Origin: Devosia neptuniae
GTDB taxonomy: Bacteria; Pseudomonadota; Alphaproteobacteria; Rhizobiales; Devosiaceae
NCBI RefSeq assembly: GCF_025452235.1
Contig: NZ_CP104965.1
Coordinates: 2,538,501-2,602,500, forward strand
Direction: 5' to 3'
DNA: 64,000 nucleotides
Shown: positions 8,866 through 18,232 of the stretch, piece by piece
How positions within the stretch are numbered: the first letter of the stretch is position 1
Layout: every line of letters starts with the position of its first letter
Translations under genes and position numbers: made by a program
Notes under the pieces: generated by a model
The model's database searches: none
What the model was told of the DNA's origin: nothing
The model's input: only the letters and a program-made list of their open reading frames with translations

Positions 8866-9666
8866 TCAGGCGCGGTTGAGCGCCTGGCGGATGGCTGTTT
8901 CGACGGGGGAATAGGCGCCGTCGGGCCGGTCCAGCGAGAGCTGTTCGCTGGGCTGGAGTGGCGGCTGGGCCATGAAGCGTGGTCGCGTTCCCCGGTGCGG
9001 CTGGGCGGCGTGGACCAGGAATGGATGGCACAGATAGACCGTGCCGGCTTGTCCGGTCGCCAGGACTTCCGGGCAATGGGCCGTGCCGGCAAAACCGTCG
9101 GCGGCCAGCTCGCGCAGGCTTAGTCCGGCTTCCCCAGCGGGTTCCAGTTGGCGGGCAATGTCGCGATGCGAGCCGACCCGGATACGGGTTGGCGCGTCCA
9201 ATTCCGCGACATCGGAGAAGAGGAACAGCATCAGCAGGGCCCGATCTTTCGAGCTGACATTAACGCGCCAGGCCAGGAAATCGGTCGGGTTTTCCTGCCA
9301 GCCGAAGCTGACATCGACGTGCCAGCCCGCATCGCCGGGATCATCAGGCGAGGGGAAGCGCACCGGGAACGTCCCCAGACCTTGCGGCGGTACCCACCTG
9401 TCTTTGCCGGCAAGCTGGTCATAAGCGGCATGCAGGAGAGGCGTGTTGGCCGCGGTGCGGAAGGGGAGGTCGGAATAACCGCCTAGCCGGATCACCGGTT
9501 TGGTCCAGGTGGTCGGGTCATTGGGGTCGCAGCCGGTGTCCCGCCACAGGATGGCGCGGCCCTGGTCGGCGAGTTTGCGGGGGAAGGCGTTGTCGATGCG
9601 GACAAAGCCGTCGGAAATGAAGGCAGCGATTTGCGCTTGGCTGAGCGCAGCAAAATGAGAGGGCAT
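8866..9666 (-). CDS. phytanoyl-CoA dioxygenase (PhyH) family protein
   Basis: Predicted Fe(II)/2-oxoglutarate-dependent oxygenase of 266 residues. The iron-binding HxD is in WHVDVSFGW (about residues 115-123). The distal His is in CHPFLVHAAQPHRGTRPRF, where the Arg of RPRF is placed to bind 2-oxoglutarate. The N-terminus AQIAAFISDGFVRIDNAFP is typical of the family (FxxxGFvvi). The substrate is unknown; many bacterial members act on small secondary metabolites or compatible solutes. It is transcribed towards the CatB-type gene. Confidence 0.88.
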   Translation of the reverse strand: MPSHFAALSQAQIAAFISDGFVRIDNAFPRKLADQGRAILWRDTGCDPNDPTTWTKPVIRLGGYSDLPFRTAANTPLLHAAYDQLAGKDRWVPPQGLGTFPVRFPSPDDPGDAGWHVDVSFGWQENPTDFLAWRVNVSSKDRALLMLFLFSDVAELDAPTRIRVGSHRDIARQLEPAGEAGLSLRELAADGFAGTAHCPEVLATGQAGTVYLCHPFLVHAAQPHRGTRPRFMAQPPLQPSEQLSLDRPDGAYSPVETAIRQALNRA

Positions 9667-9833
9667 GAGATATGTCCATAAGTTCGCGTGGCCGTCGCAG
9701 GGGACAGCCGGATCGAGCGGGAACCGCTCGTCGGACGTGCTCCAATGAGCGCCGTTAGGCGTTCAAATGCACTGCGAACTTAGTTGCTTCGGACATCATG
9801 GTGAGATCGATCATAAGCAGGAGCGATCCGCTG

Positions 9834-10697
9834 TCAACTCTGCGGCAGGCCCAGTGCGCGGATTGCCCATGGCAGGGCCGTGGACAATTGTTCGCGCTGC
9901 ACGCGCCGGACGAAGGGCGAGAGCGGAATATCGGGCAGCCCGGCGCGGGCGGCAAAGAAGCCGGCGACAGTCGCGGCAACGTCGGCGCGCTCCGGCAGAA
10001 TGGTTTCGGGAAGCGGCCCGCCTTCATATGCCAGACTTGGCAGGAAGAAGCCGAGATCAACGCCAGGATCGGACCGACAGGCCTCGGCCCAATCGATGAT
10101 TTTGACACCCTCAGCAGTGACGCAAAGATTGTCGCTTCTGAGGTCGAGATGGGTCAGCGCATCGCCGGCTAGCGGACAAGCCGCTTCGGCGGCCAGCAGC
10201 GTGGGCAAGGCGCGTTCCAACCATTGCGACGAAACGAGCCCGAGCGAGAGGAAAGGGTCGGGTTTGGCCGCGACGCTCGGCCAACCTGCTTCACGGCCAT
10301 GCAACAGACCACCATGAGCGAGCATGGATGGCGTTCGATGCATTTCGGCGATGGTGTCGAGAACCCGGCCAAGCAGCTCGTCGGTCCATGGCGGAGGCCA
10401 CGTCGCACTGCTGAGGTCTTCGATAATGAGGATTGGGGTTGTCGGATGCGGCTCCGCCCCGAGAAGGCGGGGGACGAACGGGCCAGAAATGCCGGCATAG
10501 GCGATGATTTCGCTGTTGACCTGCCGCGCCGAAATCTCGGTCGTCGCGATCTTGACGAAGCCGGTGTGCTCACCGGCCGCGACGGCATAGCGCGCGGCCG
10601 GCGTGTAGCCTCCGAAAACTGGACGCCAGCGCTCCGGCGTCCAGCCCAATAGCTTTTCAACTCTCGCCGTAATGTCCGGTGAGAGGTTCTGGCTCAT
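9834..10697 (-). CDS. aminoglycoside phosphotransferase-like kinase (APH/ChoK family)
   Basis: A 287-residue protein-kinase-like phosphotransferase. It has an N-lobe lysine in GFVKIATTE, hinge ILIIEDL, catalytic loop LTHLDLRSDNLCV (HxDxxxxN, about residues 186-198) and metal-binding KIIDWAEA. These are the motifs of APH and choline kinase-like enzymes; most environmental members phosphorylate small molecules rather than antibiotics. The ATG begins on the base right after the carB stop codon (10698-10700), so it is translationally coupled to carB and probably in the same operon. Confidence 0.85.
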   Translation of the reverse strand: MSQNLSPDITARVEKLLGWTPERWRPVFGGYTPAARYAVAAGEHTGFVKIATTEISARQVNSEIIAYAGISGPFVPRLLGAEPHPTTPILIIEDLSSATWPPPWTDELLGRVLDTIAEMHRTPSMLAHGGLLHGREAGWPSVAAKPDPFLSLGLVSSQWLERALPTLLAAEAACPLAGDALTHLDLRSDNLCVTAEGVKIIDWAEACRSDPGVDLGFFLPSLAYEGGPLPETILPERADVAATVAGFFAARAGLPDIPLSPFVRRVQREQLSTALPWAIRALGLPQS

Positions 10698-13600
10698 CTA
10701 GACCGCGAAGTAGCTTTGCAGCGAGCGGACCTGCATGCTGCCCTGCTTGAGGGCCACGATGCCTTCCACCGCGGCGAGGGCGCCGTCGATGGTGGTGTAG
10801 TAGGGGATTTTGGCGAGCAGGGCGGTGCGGCGGATGTCGCGGCTGTCGGAGATCGATTTCATGCCATCGGTGGTGTTGATCACCAGCTGCACGCCGCCAT
10901 TCTTCATGGAGTCCACGATGTGCGGACGCCCTTCGAGCACCTTGTTGATCTTGGTGGCGGCGATGCCGTTTTCCACCAGATACCGCTGGGTGCCACTGGT
11001 GGCGAGGATGGTGAAACCGGCCTCGGCGAGATGGCGGGCCATATCGACGATATAGGGCTTGTCGGCCTCACGCACCGAGATGAAGGCGGTGCCGCTGGTG
11101 GGGACCTTGGAGCCGGCACCCATTTGCGACTTGGCGAAGGCCATGGCGAAATTGGTATCGAGGCCAATCACTTCGCCGGTCGACTTCATTTCCGGCCCGA
11201 GGACCGTATCGACGCCGGGGAAGCGGTTGAACGGGAACACGGCTTCCTTGACGGCGACGTGCTTGAAGGTCTTTTCGACGAGGCCAAAGCTGGCCAGGCT
11301 CTCACCGGCCATGATGCGGCTGGCGATCTTGGCGATGGGCTGGCCGATCACCTTGGCGACGAAGGGCACCGTGCGGGACGCGCGCGGATTGACTTCGATC
11401 AGGTAGATCACGCCGTCCTTGAACGCATATTGCACGTTCATCAACCCGCCGACCTTGAGGGCGAAGGCCAGTTCGGTCGTCTGCCGCTTGAGTTCGGCGA
11501 TGGTTTCGGGCGAGAGGCTGCGCGGGGGCAGCGAGCAGGCAGAGTCGCCGGAGTGAATGCCGGCCTCTTCGATATGCTCCATGATGCCGGCAACGAACAC
11601 GTCCTTGCCGTCGCAGAGGGCATCGACGTCGATTTCGATGGCGCCGCTGAGATAGGCATCGAACAGCAGCGGATTGTCGGAGAGGACCGAATTGATCTGG
11701 CCGGTCTTGTCATTGGGGTAGCGCTGCAGAATATCGGGCGGGACCAGGCCCGTCAGCGTGTCCTGCACATAGCGCTCGAAGTCATTGGCCGAATGGACAA
11801 TGGCCATGGCCCGACCGCCCAGCACATAGGAGGGGCGGATGACCAGCGGATAGCCCAGGCGTTCGGCAACAAGACGAGCCTGTTCAAGGGAATAGGCGAT
11901 GCCGTTCTTGGGTTGAGTCAACTCCAGCTTGTTGAGCAGCTTGGAGAAAAGGTCGCGGTCTTCGGCCAGATCGATGGCGTCCGGCTGGGTGCCCAGGATC
12001 GGCACGCCGGCCTTGAGCACGGCCTCGGCCAGGTTCAGTGGGGTCTGGCCGCCGAACTGTACGATCACGCCATGCAGCGTGCCATTCTGCTTTTCGCGCA
12101 GCAGGATTTCGATCACGTCTTCCTCGGTCAGCGGCTCGAAATAGAGCCGGTCGGAGGTGTCATAATCGGTCGAGACGGTCTCGGGATTGCAGTTGACCAT
12201 GATGGTTTCATAGCCCGCATCGCTCAGCGCGAAGGCGGCATGGCAGCAGCAATAATCGAACTCGATGCCCTGCCCGATACGGTTGGGACCGCCGCCCAGG
12301 ATGACGACCTTCTTGCGGTCGGTTGGGCGGGCCTCGTCGGCCACGGTGCCGGCAAAGGTCGTCTCATAGGTCGAGTACATATAGGCCGTCGGCGAAGCGA
12401 ATTCGGCAGCGGAGGTGTCGATACGCTTATAGGCCGGGCGCACGTCGAGCGAGTGGCGCAGCTTGCGCACGTCGGACGGCTTGAGGGCGGCGAGCTGGGC
12501 CAGGCGGGCGTCGGAGAAGCCCATGCCCTTGAGAGCGCGTAGATTGACCGCGTCTTGGGGCAGGCCGAATTCGCGGACCTTGGCCTCGGTATCGACGATG
12601 CCCTTCATCTGCTCGAGGAACCAGGGGTCGATCTTGCAGGCTTCGTGAATGTCTTCAAGGCTCATGCCCAGGCGCATGGCCTCGGCCACATGCAGCAGGC
12701 GATTGGGCGTGGGCGTGCCAAGGGCCGCCTTGATGGCGTTCTTGTCTTCGCCTTCGCCCAGGCCCGGAATGCCGATCTCGTTGAGACCGGTGAGGCCGGT
12801 TTCGAGCGAGCGCAGGGCCTTTTGCAGGCTTTCCTGGAAGGTGCGGCCAATGGCCATGGCTTCGCCGACCGACTTCATCGAGGTGGTCAGGCGATTGTCG
12901 GCGCCGGGGAATTTCTCGAAGGCAAAGCGCGGGATCTTCACCACGACATAGTCGATGGTGGGCTCGAACGAGGCCGGGGTCATGCCGCCGGTGATGTCAT
13001 TGTCCAATTCGTCCAGCGTGTAGCCGACGGCTAGGCGCGCTGCGACCTTGGCGATGGGGAAGCCGGTGGCCTTGGAGGCAAGCGCGGAGGAGCGCGACAC
13101 GCGCGGGTTCATCTCGATGACGACCATGCGGCCATCAGCGGGGTTGATGCCGAACTGCACGTTTGAGCCGCCGGTCTCGACGCCGATCTCGCGCAGGACC
13201 GCCAGGGAGGCGTCGCGCATGATCTGGTATTCTTTGTCGGTCAGCGTCAGGGCGGGGGCGACAGTGATGGAATCGCCGGTGTGGACGCCCATTGGATCGA
13301 TATTCTCGATCGAGCAGATGATGATGCAATTGTCCTTCTTGTCGCGGACAACTTCCATTTCGTACTCTTTCCAGCCGAGCACGCTTTCTTCCACCAGCAC
13401 TTCATTGGTGGGGGAGGCATCGACACCGCTTTCGACGATGGCGAGATATTCTTCGCGGTTATAGGCAATGCCGCCGCCGGTGCCGCCCAGGGTGAAGCTG
13501 GGGCGGATGATGGCAGGCAGGCCAATGACCTCAAGGGCCTGCAGCGCTTCGATGGTGTTATGCGCCAGCATGGAGCGGGGTGTTTCCAGCCCGATCTTCT

Positions 13601-14009
13601 TCATGGCGTCGCGGAACAGCTCGCGGTCTTCGGCCTTGTCGATGGCTTCGGCGGTGGCGCCGATCATTTCGACATTGTATTTTTCGAGAATGCCCATCTT
13701 GCGCAGCGACAGTGCGCAGTTCAGTGCCGTCTGGCCGCCCATGGTAGGTAGGAGCGCGTCGGGGCGTTCCTTTTCGATGATCTTGGCGACCACTTCGGGG
13801 GTGATCGGCTCCATATAGGTGGCGTCGGCCAGGTCTGGATCAGTCATGATCGTCGCCGGGTTCGAGTTCACCAGAATGATGCGGTAGCCCTCTTCCTTGA
13901 GCGCCTTGCACGCCTGGGTGCCCGAGTAATCGAACTCGCAAGCCTGCCCGATGATGATCGGACCCGCACCGATGATGAGGATCGATTTAATGTCGGTACG
14001 TTTTGGCAT
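10698..14009 (-). CDS. carB: carbamoyl phosphate synthase large subunit
   Basis: Makes carbamoyl phosphate from bicarbonate, ATP and the ammonia delivered by CarA, feeding arginine and pyrimidine synthesis. The 1103-residue protein contains both homologous ATP-grasp halves: N-terminal [20 protein letters not shown] and the second-half [21 protein letters not shown] at about residue 570, plus the C-terminal allosteric MGS-like domain ([21 protein letters not shown]). Both [18 protein letters not shown] and [15 protein letters not shown] signatures are present. carA is not adjacent but about 17 kb away on the same strand. The long reading frame on the opposite strand is a codon-bias shadow. Confidence 0.98.
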   Translation of the reverse strand: MPKRTDIKSILIIGAGPIIIGQACEFDYSGTQACKALKEEGYRIILVNSNPATIMTDPDLADATYMEPITPEVVAKIIEKERPDALLPTMGGQTALNCALSLRKMGILEKYNVEMIGATAEAIDKAEDRELFRDAMKKIGLETPRSMLAHNTIEALQALEVIGLPAIIRPSFTLGGTGGGIAYNREEYLAIVESGVDASPTNEVLVEESVLGWKEYEMEVVRDKKDNCIIICSIENIDPMGVHTGDSITVAPALTLTDKEYQIMRDASLAVLREIGVETGGSNVQFGINPADGRMVVIEMNPRVSRSSALASKATGFPIAKVAARLAVGYTLDELDNDITGGMTPASFEPTIDYVVVKIPRFAFEKFPGADNRLTTSMKSVGEAMAIGRTFQESLQKALRSLETGLTGLNEIGIPGLGEGEDKNAIKAALGTPTPNRLLHVAEAMRLGMSLEDIHEACKIDPWFLEQMKGIVDTEAKVREFGLPQDAVNLRALKGMGFSDARLAQLAALKPSDVRKLRHSLDVRPAYKRIDTSAAEFASPTAYMYSTYETTFAGTVADEARPTDRKKVVILGGGPNRIGQGIEFDYCCCHAAFALSDAGYETIMVNCNPETVSTDYDTSDRLYFEPLTEEDVIEILLREKQNGTLHGVIVQFGGQTPLNLAEAVLKAGVPILGTQPDAIDLAEDRDLFSKLLNKLELTQPKNGIAYSLEQARLVAERLGYPLVIRPSYVLGGRAMAIVHSANDFERYVQDTLTGLVPPDILQRYPNDKTGQINSVLSDNPLLFDAYLSGAIEIDVDALCDGKDVFVAGIMEHIEEAGIHSGDSACSLPPRSLSPETIAELKRQTTELAFALKVGGLMNVQYAFKDGVIYLIEVNPRASRTVPFVAKVIGQPIAKIASRIMAGESLASFGLVEKTFKHVAVKEAVFPFNRFPGVDTVLGPEMKSTGEVIGLDTNFAMAFAKSQMGAGSKVPTSGTAFISVREADKPYIVDMARHLAEAGFTILATSGTQRYLVENGIAATKINKVLEGRPHIVDSMKNGGVQLVINTTDGMKSISDSRDIRRTALLAKIPYYTTIDGALAAVEGIVALKQGSMQVRSLQSYFAV

Positions 14010-14436
14010 TTCTTTGGGCTCGCTCGGCTCGGTCTACGGACGGGGCGGGCGAGGAAGAATCACCCGGCGCTCAGGCCACCCGCACCATTCGCGCACGACA
14101 ACAGGGCGTTGCGGCGCTTGGGGAAGGCTTGGACGGGGTGGTTAGGTGGGCTGTCTAGCGGAGAAGCGCCGGAAAGGGAAGGGGTGGTTTGCCCCTTTGT
14201 CGTGGACATGGCGGCGGGGTGTGATTGTCCCCAATCGGCCAGTTGCCCTCTCACGTCATGACTCCCTTGCGGTCAGCGGGGTGGCTCGTGACGCCGAATG
14301 GGGCGACCATGACTGCAGCCCCGAGGGGTGAGCGGAGAGCCAGCGTCAGTCCTGGGGCTCTCCAGAGGCAGTGACGCGCTGTGTGGCCGGCCCGGTCGCG
14401 CGCAAGGCGCCGAGCAGGCAAGGACCGCAATTGCAC
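14010..14436. other. carB / outer-membrane protein divergent intergenic region
   Basis: 427 bases that must hold the promoters of carB (minus) and the outer membrane protein (plus). A perfect 8-bp stem GGAGAGCC (14334-14341) / GGCTCTCC (14356-14363) lies near the plus-strand gene, just before an in-frame GTG at 14371. No protein-coding frame is convincing. Confidence 0.5.
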
Positions 14437-15840
14437 ATGACTGGATTGCCCGGACCATGCCGGGCGAGACAATGCGGGATATTCTCGCTCGCCCGGCTTT
14501 TCCGGCGCGGGCTAAACGCTTTGTGGCTGGTTCTGGTGGCTGCTGTTCCGGCGTTGGCCCAGCCCGCGAGCGAGCCGGGCCTGGTGGTTATCCGGGTCAG
14601 CGGCGCCGATGCGATGTTCGGGTTTTCCTCGCTGACGCCGCCGCTCAATCTGCATCTGGCCAGTCTTGGCGGGATGGCCGAGAGCTTGCCGATCACCCTG
14701 CCGGCGGGAGATTACCGCATCGGCATTGATGATCTGAGCGGCATGGGCATGAGCGTGCGGACGATTGATTGCTCGGACGACAACAGTGTGGGCGATCGGG
14801 CCAGTGGTTCGGCGGAACTGGTGCTGGACCCGGGCGAGTTGCTGGTTTGCACGTTCAGCGTCACGAGCGCGCCTGAGCGGGCCGCCGCGCTGATCGAGAG
14901 CCTGGTGCCGGCGCGAGGGGATTTGCTGCTGGCCAGCCTGCCGCCGAGCGAAGATCGTATCGACCGGCTCAAGGGCGCGGTGTCGGTGGCGGCTTCCCCG
15001 CAGCGGTTCATGAATGCCCTGCCGGGCATTGTAGCCGGACGACCCATTCCGGTGGCAGCGTCGCTGGGCGCTTTTGAAAAGCTATTGGGCAATGAGCAGC
15101 GCAATGCCTGGGACGTGTGGATGCGCGGCACTTTTGCACTGGCGACGGAGCAGGGGGCGGCGGGCCGGTACGGCGTGGCGGCGCTGGGTATCGACCGGGT
15201 GTTGGGCGAGGATTTGTTGGTCGGCAGCTTTGTCGAGGCCGACACGATGATCCGGGACTGGAGCGATGCTTCTGCACTGGTGCGGGGCGGCTGGATGGCG
15301 GGGGGTTATGCCACGATGCGGGTGCTGGACAATGTCTATCTCGACGTGATGGGCAGTGGTGGCTCGTCGGTGGGGATTACCCGGGCGCAGGGCATAGACG
15401 GCCGCTTCGCCGCCGACACGTGGCTGATGACGGCCGCCTTGCTGGGTCAATGGACGTCGGGGCGGTGGACGTTCAGCCCACAGGCCCGGTTCAGCTATTT
15501 CGACGAGCGGGTCGCGCCATATCTGGATGGCGCCGGCAATCTGGTGTTCGGGCAAGAACTGGGCCGCGGCAGGCTCGCCATCGGGCCGGGTGTGTCCTAT
15601 CGGCTGACGACGCAGAACAATGTAGTCATCAATGCGGGCCTGCGGCTCGATACCAGCGCAACGGTGTTGAGCAGCGACAGCGCCGATGGGTTTGAAGGAT
15701 TGAGAGGGCGGCTGGAAGGCAATGTCGAAATCGCGTTGCCCGAGGGGATGCGTTGGAAAACCACGCTGGGCTATGGTGGCATCGGCACGGATAATCGCCT
15801 GTTTAATGCGAGTGGCACGCTGACGGTGCCGCTGCGATAG
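14437..15840 (+). CDS. autotransporter-type outer membrane beta-barrel protein
   Basis: A 467-residue secreted protein. The signal peptide core is LWLVLVAAVPALAQ; a short N-terminal beta domain (residues about 45-165) has two cysteines (TIDCSDD and LLVCTFS). The C-terminal 260 residues alternate aromatic/hydrophobic strands (DVWMRGTFALATEQG, AALGIDRVLGEDLLVGSFVE, LGQWTSGRWTFSPQARFSYF) as in autotransporter barrels. The final residues GTLTVPLR lack the usual terminal Phe. The start could be GTG 14371; ATG 14437 has AAGGA 12 bases upstream and gives a better signal peptide. The passenger is too small to be a classical adhesin; function unknown. Confidence 0.75.
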   Translation: MTGLPGPCRARQCGIFSLARLFRRGLNALWLVLVAAVPALAQPASEPGLVVIRVSGADAMFGFSSLTPPLNLHLASLGGMAESLPITLPAGDYRIGIDDLSGMGMSVRTIDCSDDNSVGDRASGSAELVLDPGELLVCTFSVTSAPERAAALIESLVPARGDLLLASLPPSEDRIDRLKGAVSVAASPQRFMNALPGIVAGRPIPVAASLGAFEKLLGNEQRNAWDVWMRGTFALATEQGAAGRYGVAALGIDRVLGEDLLVGSFVEADTMIRDWSDASALVRGGWMAGGYATMRVLDNVYLDVMGSGGSSVGITRAQGIDGRFAADTWLMTAALLGQWTSGRWTFSPQARFSYFDERVAPYLDGAGNLVFGQELGRGRLAIGPGVSYRLTTQNNVVINAGLRLDTSATVLSSDSADGFEGLRGRLEGNVEIALPEGMRWKTTLGYGGIGTDNRLFNASGTLTVPLR

Positions 15841-15892
15841 GCTTGCACCGAGAGCCAGATGGAGTCAGCCTTGGGGCATGAGGAGAGACGCC

Positions 15893-16165
15893 ATGTGCCG
15901 CAATATTCGAACCCTGTTCAATTTCGAGCCGCCCGCCACACGTAACGAAATGCATGATGCCTCGCTGCAATTCGTGCGCAAGATTTCGGGCTATACCCAC
16001 CCATCCAAGGCCAATGAGGCCGCCTTTCACGCTGCGGTCGAAGAGATCGAAGCGGTGGTGCGCAAGCTGCTCAAGTCGCTCGATACCGATGCGCCGCCCA
16101 AGGACCGCGAAGTGGTCGCAGCCAAGGCACGGGAGCGGGCCAAGGAACGCTATGGTGCGGCCTAG
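15893..16165 (+). CDS. DUF2277 family protein
   Basis: A 90-residue protein starting MCRNIRTLFNFEPPATRNEM, the signature N-terminus of DUF2277 (CRNIRxLxNFEPPAT). It is small, cytosolic and mostly helical, with a charged Lys/Arg/Glu-rich tail. Function is unknown in the family. A GAGGAGAG ribosome site sits 3-10 bases upstream of the ATG, which makes the start secure. Confidence 0.92.
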   Translation: MCRNIRTLFNFEPPATRNEMHDASLQFVRKISGYTHPSKANEAAFHAAVEEIEAVVRKLLKSLDTDAPPKDREVVAAKARERAKERYGAA

Positions 16166-16224
16166 CGGGAACGGCCTGCCGTGGCGGCGCGTTGTCGAGC
16201 GTAGACTGCCACAAGGAATTCATC

Positions 16225-16398
16225 ATGCTGCAATTGCTCATTCTTCTCGTCGTTGTCGCCCTGGTTGCCGGTGCGCTGGGGTTCACCGGCATAGCGACGG
16301 GCGCCGCAGCGCTGGCCAAGATCATCTTCTTCATCATGCTGATCGGCATCGCCATTATTGTCGTGCTGGCGCTGACGGGCCTGGCAATCATTTTCTAG
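16225..16398 (+). CDS. DUF1328 small membrane protein (YtjA type)
   Basis: A 57-residue protein that is almost entirely two hydrophobic segments (LLILLVVVALVAGALGFTGI and AKIIFFIMLIGIAIIVVLAL) with the conserved glycines of DUF1328. Located in the inner membrane; function unknown. AAGGA lies 9-13 bases upstream. It is followed by the aldo/keto reductase after 18 bases and preceded by DUF2277, so the three may form one transcript. Confidence 0.92.
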   Translation: MLQLLILLVVVALVAGALGFTGIATGAAALAKIIFFIMLIGIAIIVVLALTGLAIIF

Positions 16399-16416
16399 CT
16401 CAAAGGATTTTTGACG

Positions 16417-17253
16417 ATGGCGGGTATTCCGACAATCGCGCTCAATGACGGCCGAACCATTCCCCAATTGGGGTTTGGCGTCTGGCAAATTCCCAATAAC
16501 GCAGTGGGCGCGGCGATTGCCGTCGCGTTGCAGGCGGGATACCGCTCCATCGACACGGCGCAGGGCTATAGCAATGAGCAGGGCGTTGGGGCTGCTATCA
16601 GGGATAGCGGGCTGGCGCGGGAGGAGCTGTTCATCACCTCCAAGCTGCGCACGCGCGACCAGGGATATGATGCGACGCTCAAGTCGTTCATGGGGTCGCT
16701 GGACCGGCTGGGTCTCGACTATCTCGATCTGTTCCTGATCCACTGGCCGGTGCCGGCACAGGACAAATATTCCGACACCTGGAAGGCCTTTGTGCAATTG
16801 CAGCGCGATGGCCGGATCCGCTCGATCGGGGTGTCCAATTTCCTGCCAGAGCATCTGGAGCGCATTATTGGCGATAGCGGGGTGGCGCCGGCAGTCAACC
16901 AGATCGAGCTGCACCCCGAATTCCAGCAGCGCGATGTGCGCGAACTGCACAAGCGGCACAATATCGCCATTGAAAGCTATAGCCCGCTGGGCAGTGGTGC
17001 GGCGCTGGACAATGCCGCGATTGGCGAAATCGCCAGCAAGCATGGCAAGAGCCCGGCGCAGGCGATTATCCGCTGGCATATCCAGGAGGGGCTGATCGTC
17101 ATTCCCAAATCGGTCCATCCCGACCGCATCCGCGCCAATGCGGAGGTGTTCGATTTTGAACTCGATGCGGATGACATGGCCAAGATCGCGGCGCTGGACC
17201 GCGCCAATGGAAAGATCGGCAGCGATCCGGCGACCAATAACGCGATCTGGTAG
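16417..17253 (+). CDS. aldo/keto reductase (2,5-diketo-D-gluconate reductase-like)
   Basis: NADPH-dependent reductase of carbonyl compounds. The 278-residue TIM barrel has the catalytic set Asp in SIDTAQGY, Tyr in GYSNEQG, Lys in ITSKL and His in LIHWPVP (about residue 107). The cofactor loop is IPKSVHPDRIRAN, and the signature IGVSNFLPEHLE is present. AAAGGA precedes ATG 16417; the TTG at 16411 is too close to it to be the start. The gene ends 2 bases from the end of the converging GNAT gene. Confidence 0.94.
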   Translation: MAGIPTIALNDGRTIPQLGFGVWQIPNNAVGAAIAVALQAGYRSIDTAQGYSNEQGVGAAIRDSGLAREELFITSKLRTRDQGYDATLKSFMGSLDRLGLDYLDLFLIHWPVPAQDKYSDTWKAFVQLQRDGRIRSIGVSNFLPEHLERIIGDSGVAPAVNQIELHPEFQQRDVRELHKRHNIAIESYSPLGSGAALDNAAIGEIASKHGKSPAQAIIRWHIQEGLIVIPKSVHPDRIRANAEVFDFELDADDMAKIAALDRANGKIGSDPATNNAIW

Positions 17254-17255
17254 GG

Positions 17256-17723
17256 CTACAGCTTGAGTTTGAAGCCTTCGTGGCTTTTGGCGAAGCCAAG
17301 CTTTTCGTAGAAGCGGTGAGCGTCCACGCGGACCTTGTTGGAGGTCAGCTGGACCAGCCCGCAGCCGGCTTCGCGGCAGCGCTCGATAGCCCATTTTACC
17401 ATGGTGCTGCCGTAGCCGCCGCCGCGCAGGTCGCTGCGGATATGCACGTTTTCCAGCAGGCCCCGCTTCATGCCGAAATTGGGCAGGCCGGGCAAAAAGC
17501 TGATCTGCAAGGTGCCGACGACTTCGCCGTCTTTTTCGGCGACCACCAGGCGATGCTTGGGATCGGCGACGATCTCGTCAAAGGCGGCGCGATAGCGCGG
17601 GTCGTCCAGCGTGGCCGGATCGAGCGGGGGCGTGTCGGCGCCGCGCGCGTCGCCGGCATGACTGAGCTGGAGCATGGTGGGAATATCGGCCGCAATGGCG
17701 TCGCGAAAGGTCAGGTCGGTCAT
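17256..17723 (-). CDS. GNAT family N-acetyltransferase
   Basis: A 155-residue acetyl-CoA-dependent acyltransferase. The fold is visible as VVAEKDGEVVGTLQISFLPG (strands 2-4), LLENVHIRSDLRGGGYGSTMVKW (motif A with the acetyl-CoA loop RGGGYG, about residues 95-105) and AHRFYEKLGFAKSHEGFKLKL. The substrate is unknown. The start at 17723 gives the usual short N-terminus; the in-frame extension to 17798 would run into the ArsR gene. Confidence 0.93.
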   Translation of the reverse strand: MTDLTFRDAIAADIPTMLQLSHAGDARGADTPPLDPATLDDPRYRAAFDEIVADPKHRLVVAEKDGEVVGTLQISFLPGLPNFGMKRGLLENVHIRSDLRGGGYGSTMVKWAIERCREAGCGLVQLTSNKVRVDAHRFYEKLGFAKSHEGFKLKL

Positions 17724-17781
17724 GGTCGTCGCTTTGAAGAAAGGCGGGAGCAAATGACCAGTTTGCGGCGGCGCTGGCAAG

Positions 17782-18129
17782 TCAGATGGCGGCGTCACAT
17801 GTCATCAGCGGCGATTTGATCGCTGCTGCAATGATGGTGTCCAAAAAACCCGGAAAGCGATCGTCGAGATCGCCCCGGCGCAGGGTGACCCGGCGGCGGG
17901 TGCCCTCGGGCGTGACATTGACCACGCCGGCCTCGCGCAGCTTGGCAATGTGATAGGTGAGGTTGGTCTTGGAGGTCAAATCGAGAAACTGGCCGCAGAC
18001 CATGCCCACATTCTCGCAGAGCGATAAGTGGCCAACGATGGCCAGCCGGGTTTCATCGCCAAGGGCGGCGAGAACGGCGGACAGCGTGATCTGATCGGCA
18101 TCGGGATGCGGCGGTGACATGGCTGACAT
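17782..18129 (-). CDS. ArsR-family winged-helix regulator
   Basis: A 115-residue DNA-binding repressor-type protein: ITLSAVLAALGDETRLAIVGHLS, then the recognition helix region LTSKTNLTYHIAKLREAGVV and the wing VTPEGTRRRVTLRRGDL. It is divergent from an MFS transporter, and two nearly identical 20-bp repeats lie in the shared control region, so it probably represses both genes. No obvious metal-binding Cys pair of the ArsR/SmtB type is present (isolated Cys only), so the signal is unlikely to be a thiophilic metal. Start 18129 has GGAG upstream; GTG 18180 is an alternative. Confidence 0.87.
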   Translation of the reverse strand: MSAMSPPHPDADQITLSAVLAALGDETRLAIVGHLSLCENVGMVCGQFLDLTSKTNLTYHIAKLREAGVVNVTPEGTRRRVTLRRGDLDDRFPGFLDTIIAAAIKSPLMTCDAAI

Positions 18130-18147
18130 GTAGCTCCAGACGGCGTT

Positions 18148-18219
18148 TTGTTCAATAAGCTTTGGACTAGCAGTTGACACAATGATCCGTGAGGTTCAAT
18201 TGTTCAATAAATTTTGGAC
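18148..18219. promoter_or_regulatory. twin 20-bp direct repeats in the ArsR/MFS control region
   Basis: TTGTTCAATAAGCTTTGGAC (18148-18167) and TTGTTCAATAAATTTTGGAC (18200-18219) match at 18 of 20 positions, 52 bases apart (about five helical turns). One lies just upstream of the ArsR start, the other just upstream of the MFS start. A TTGACA (18174-18179) sits between them. They are probable operators for the adjacent ArsR protein. Confidence 0.65.
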
Positions 18220-18232
18220 AAGGACGCTGCTC

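Noticed and set aside
10716..12542. A 608-residue open frame antisense to carB
   Set aside because: Codon bias of a GC-rich gene leaves the opposite strand open. The translation (runs of Gly, His, Asp) has no domain, and carB is certain.
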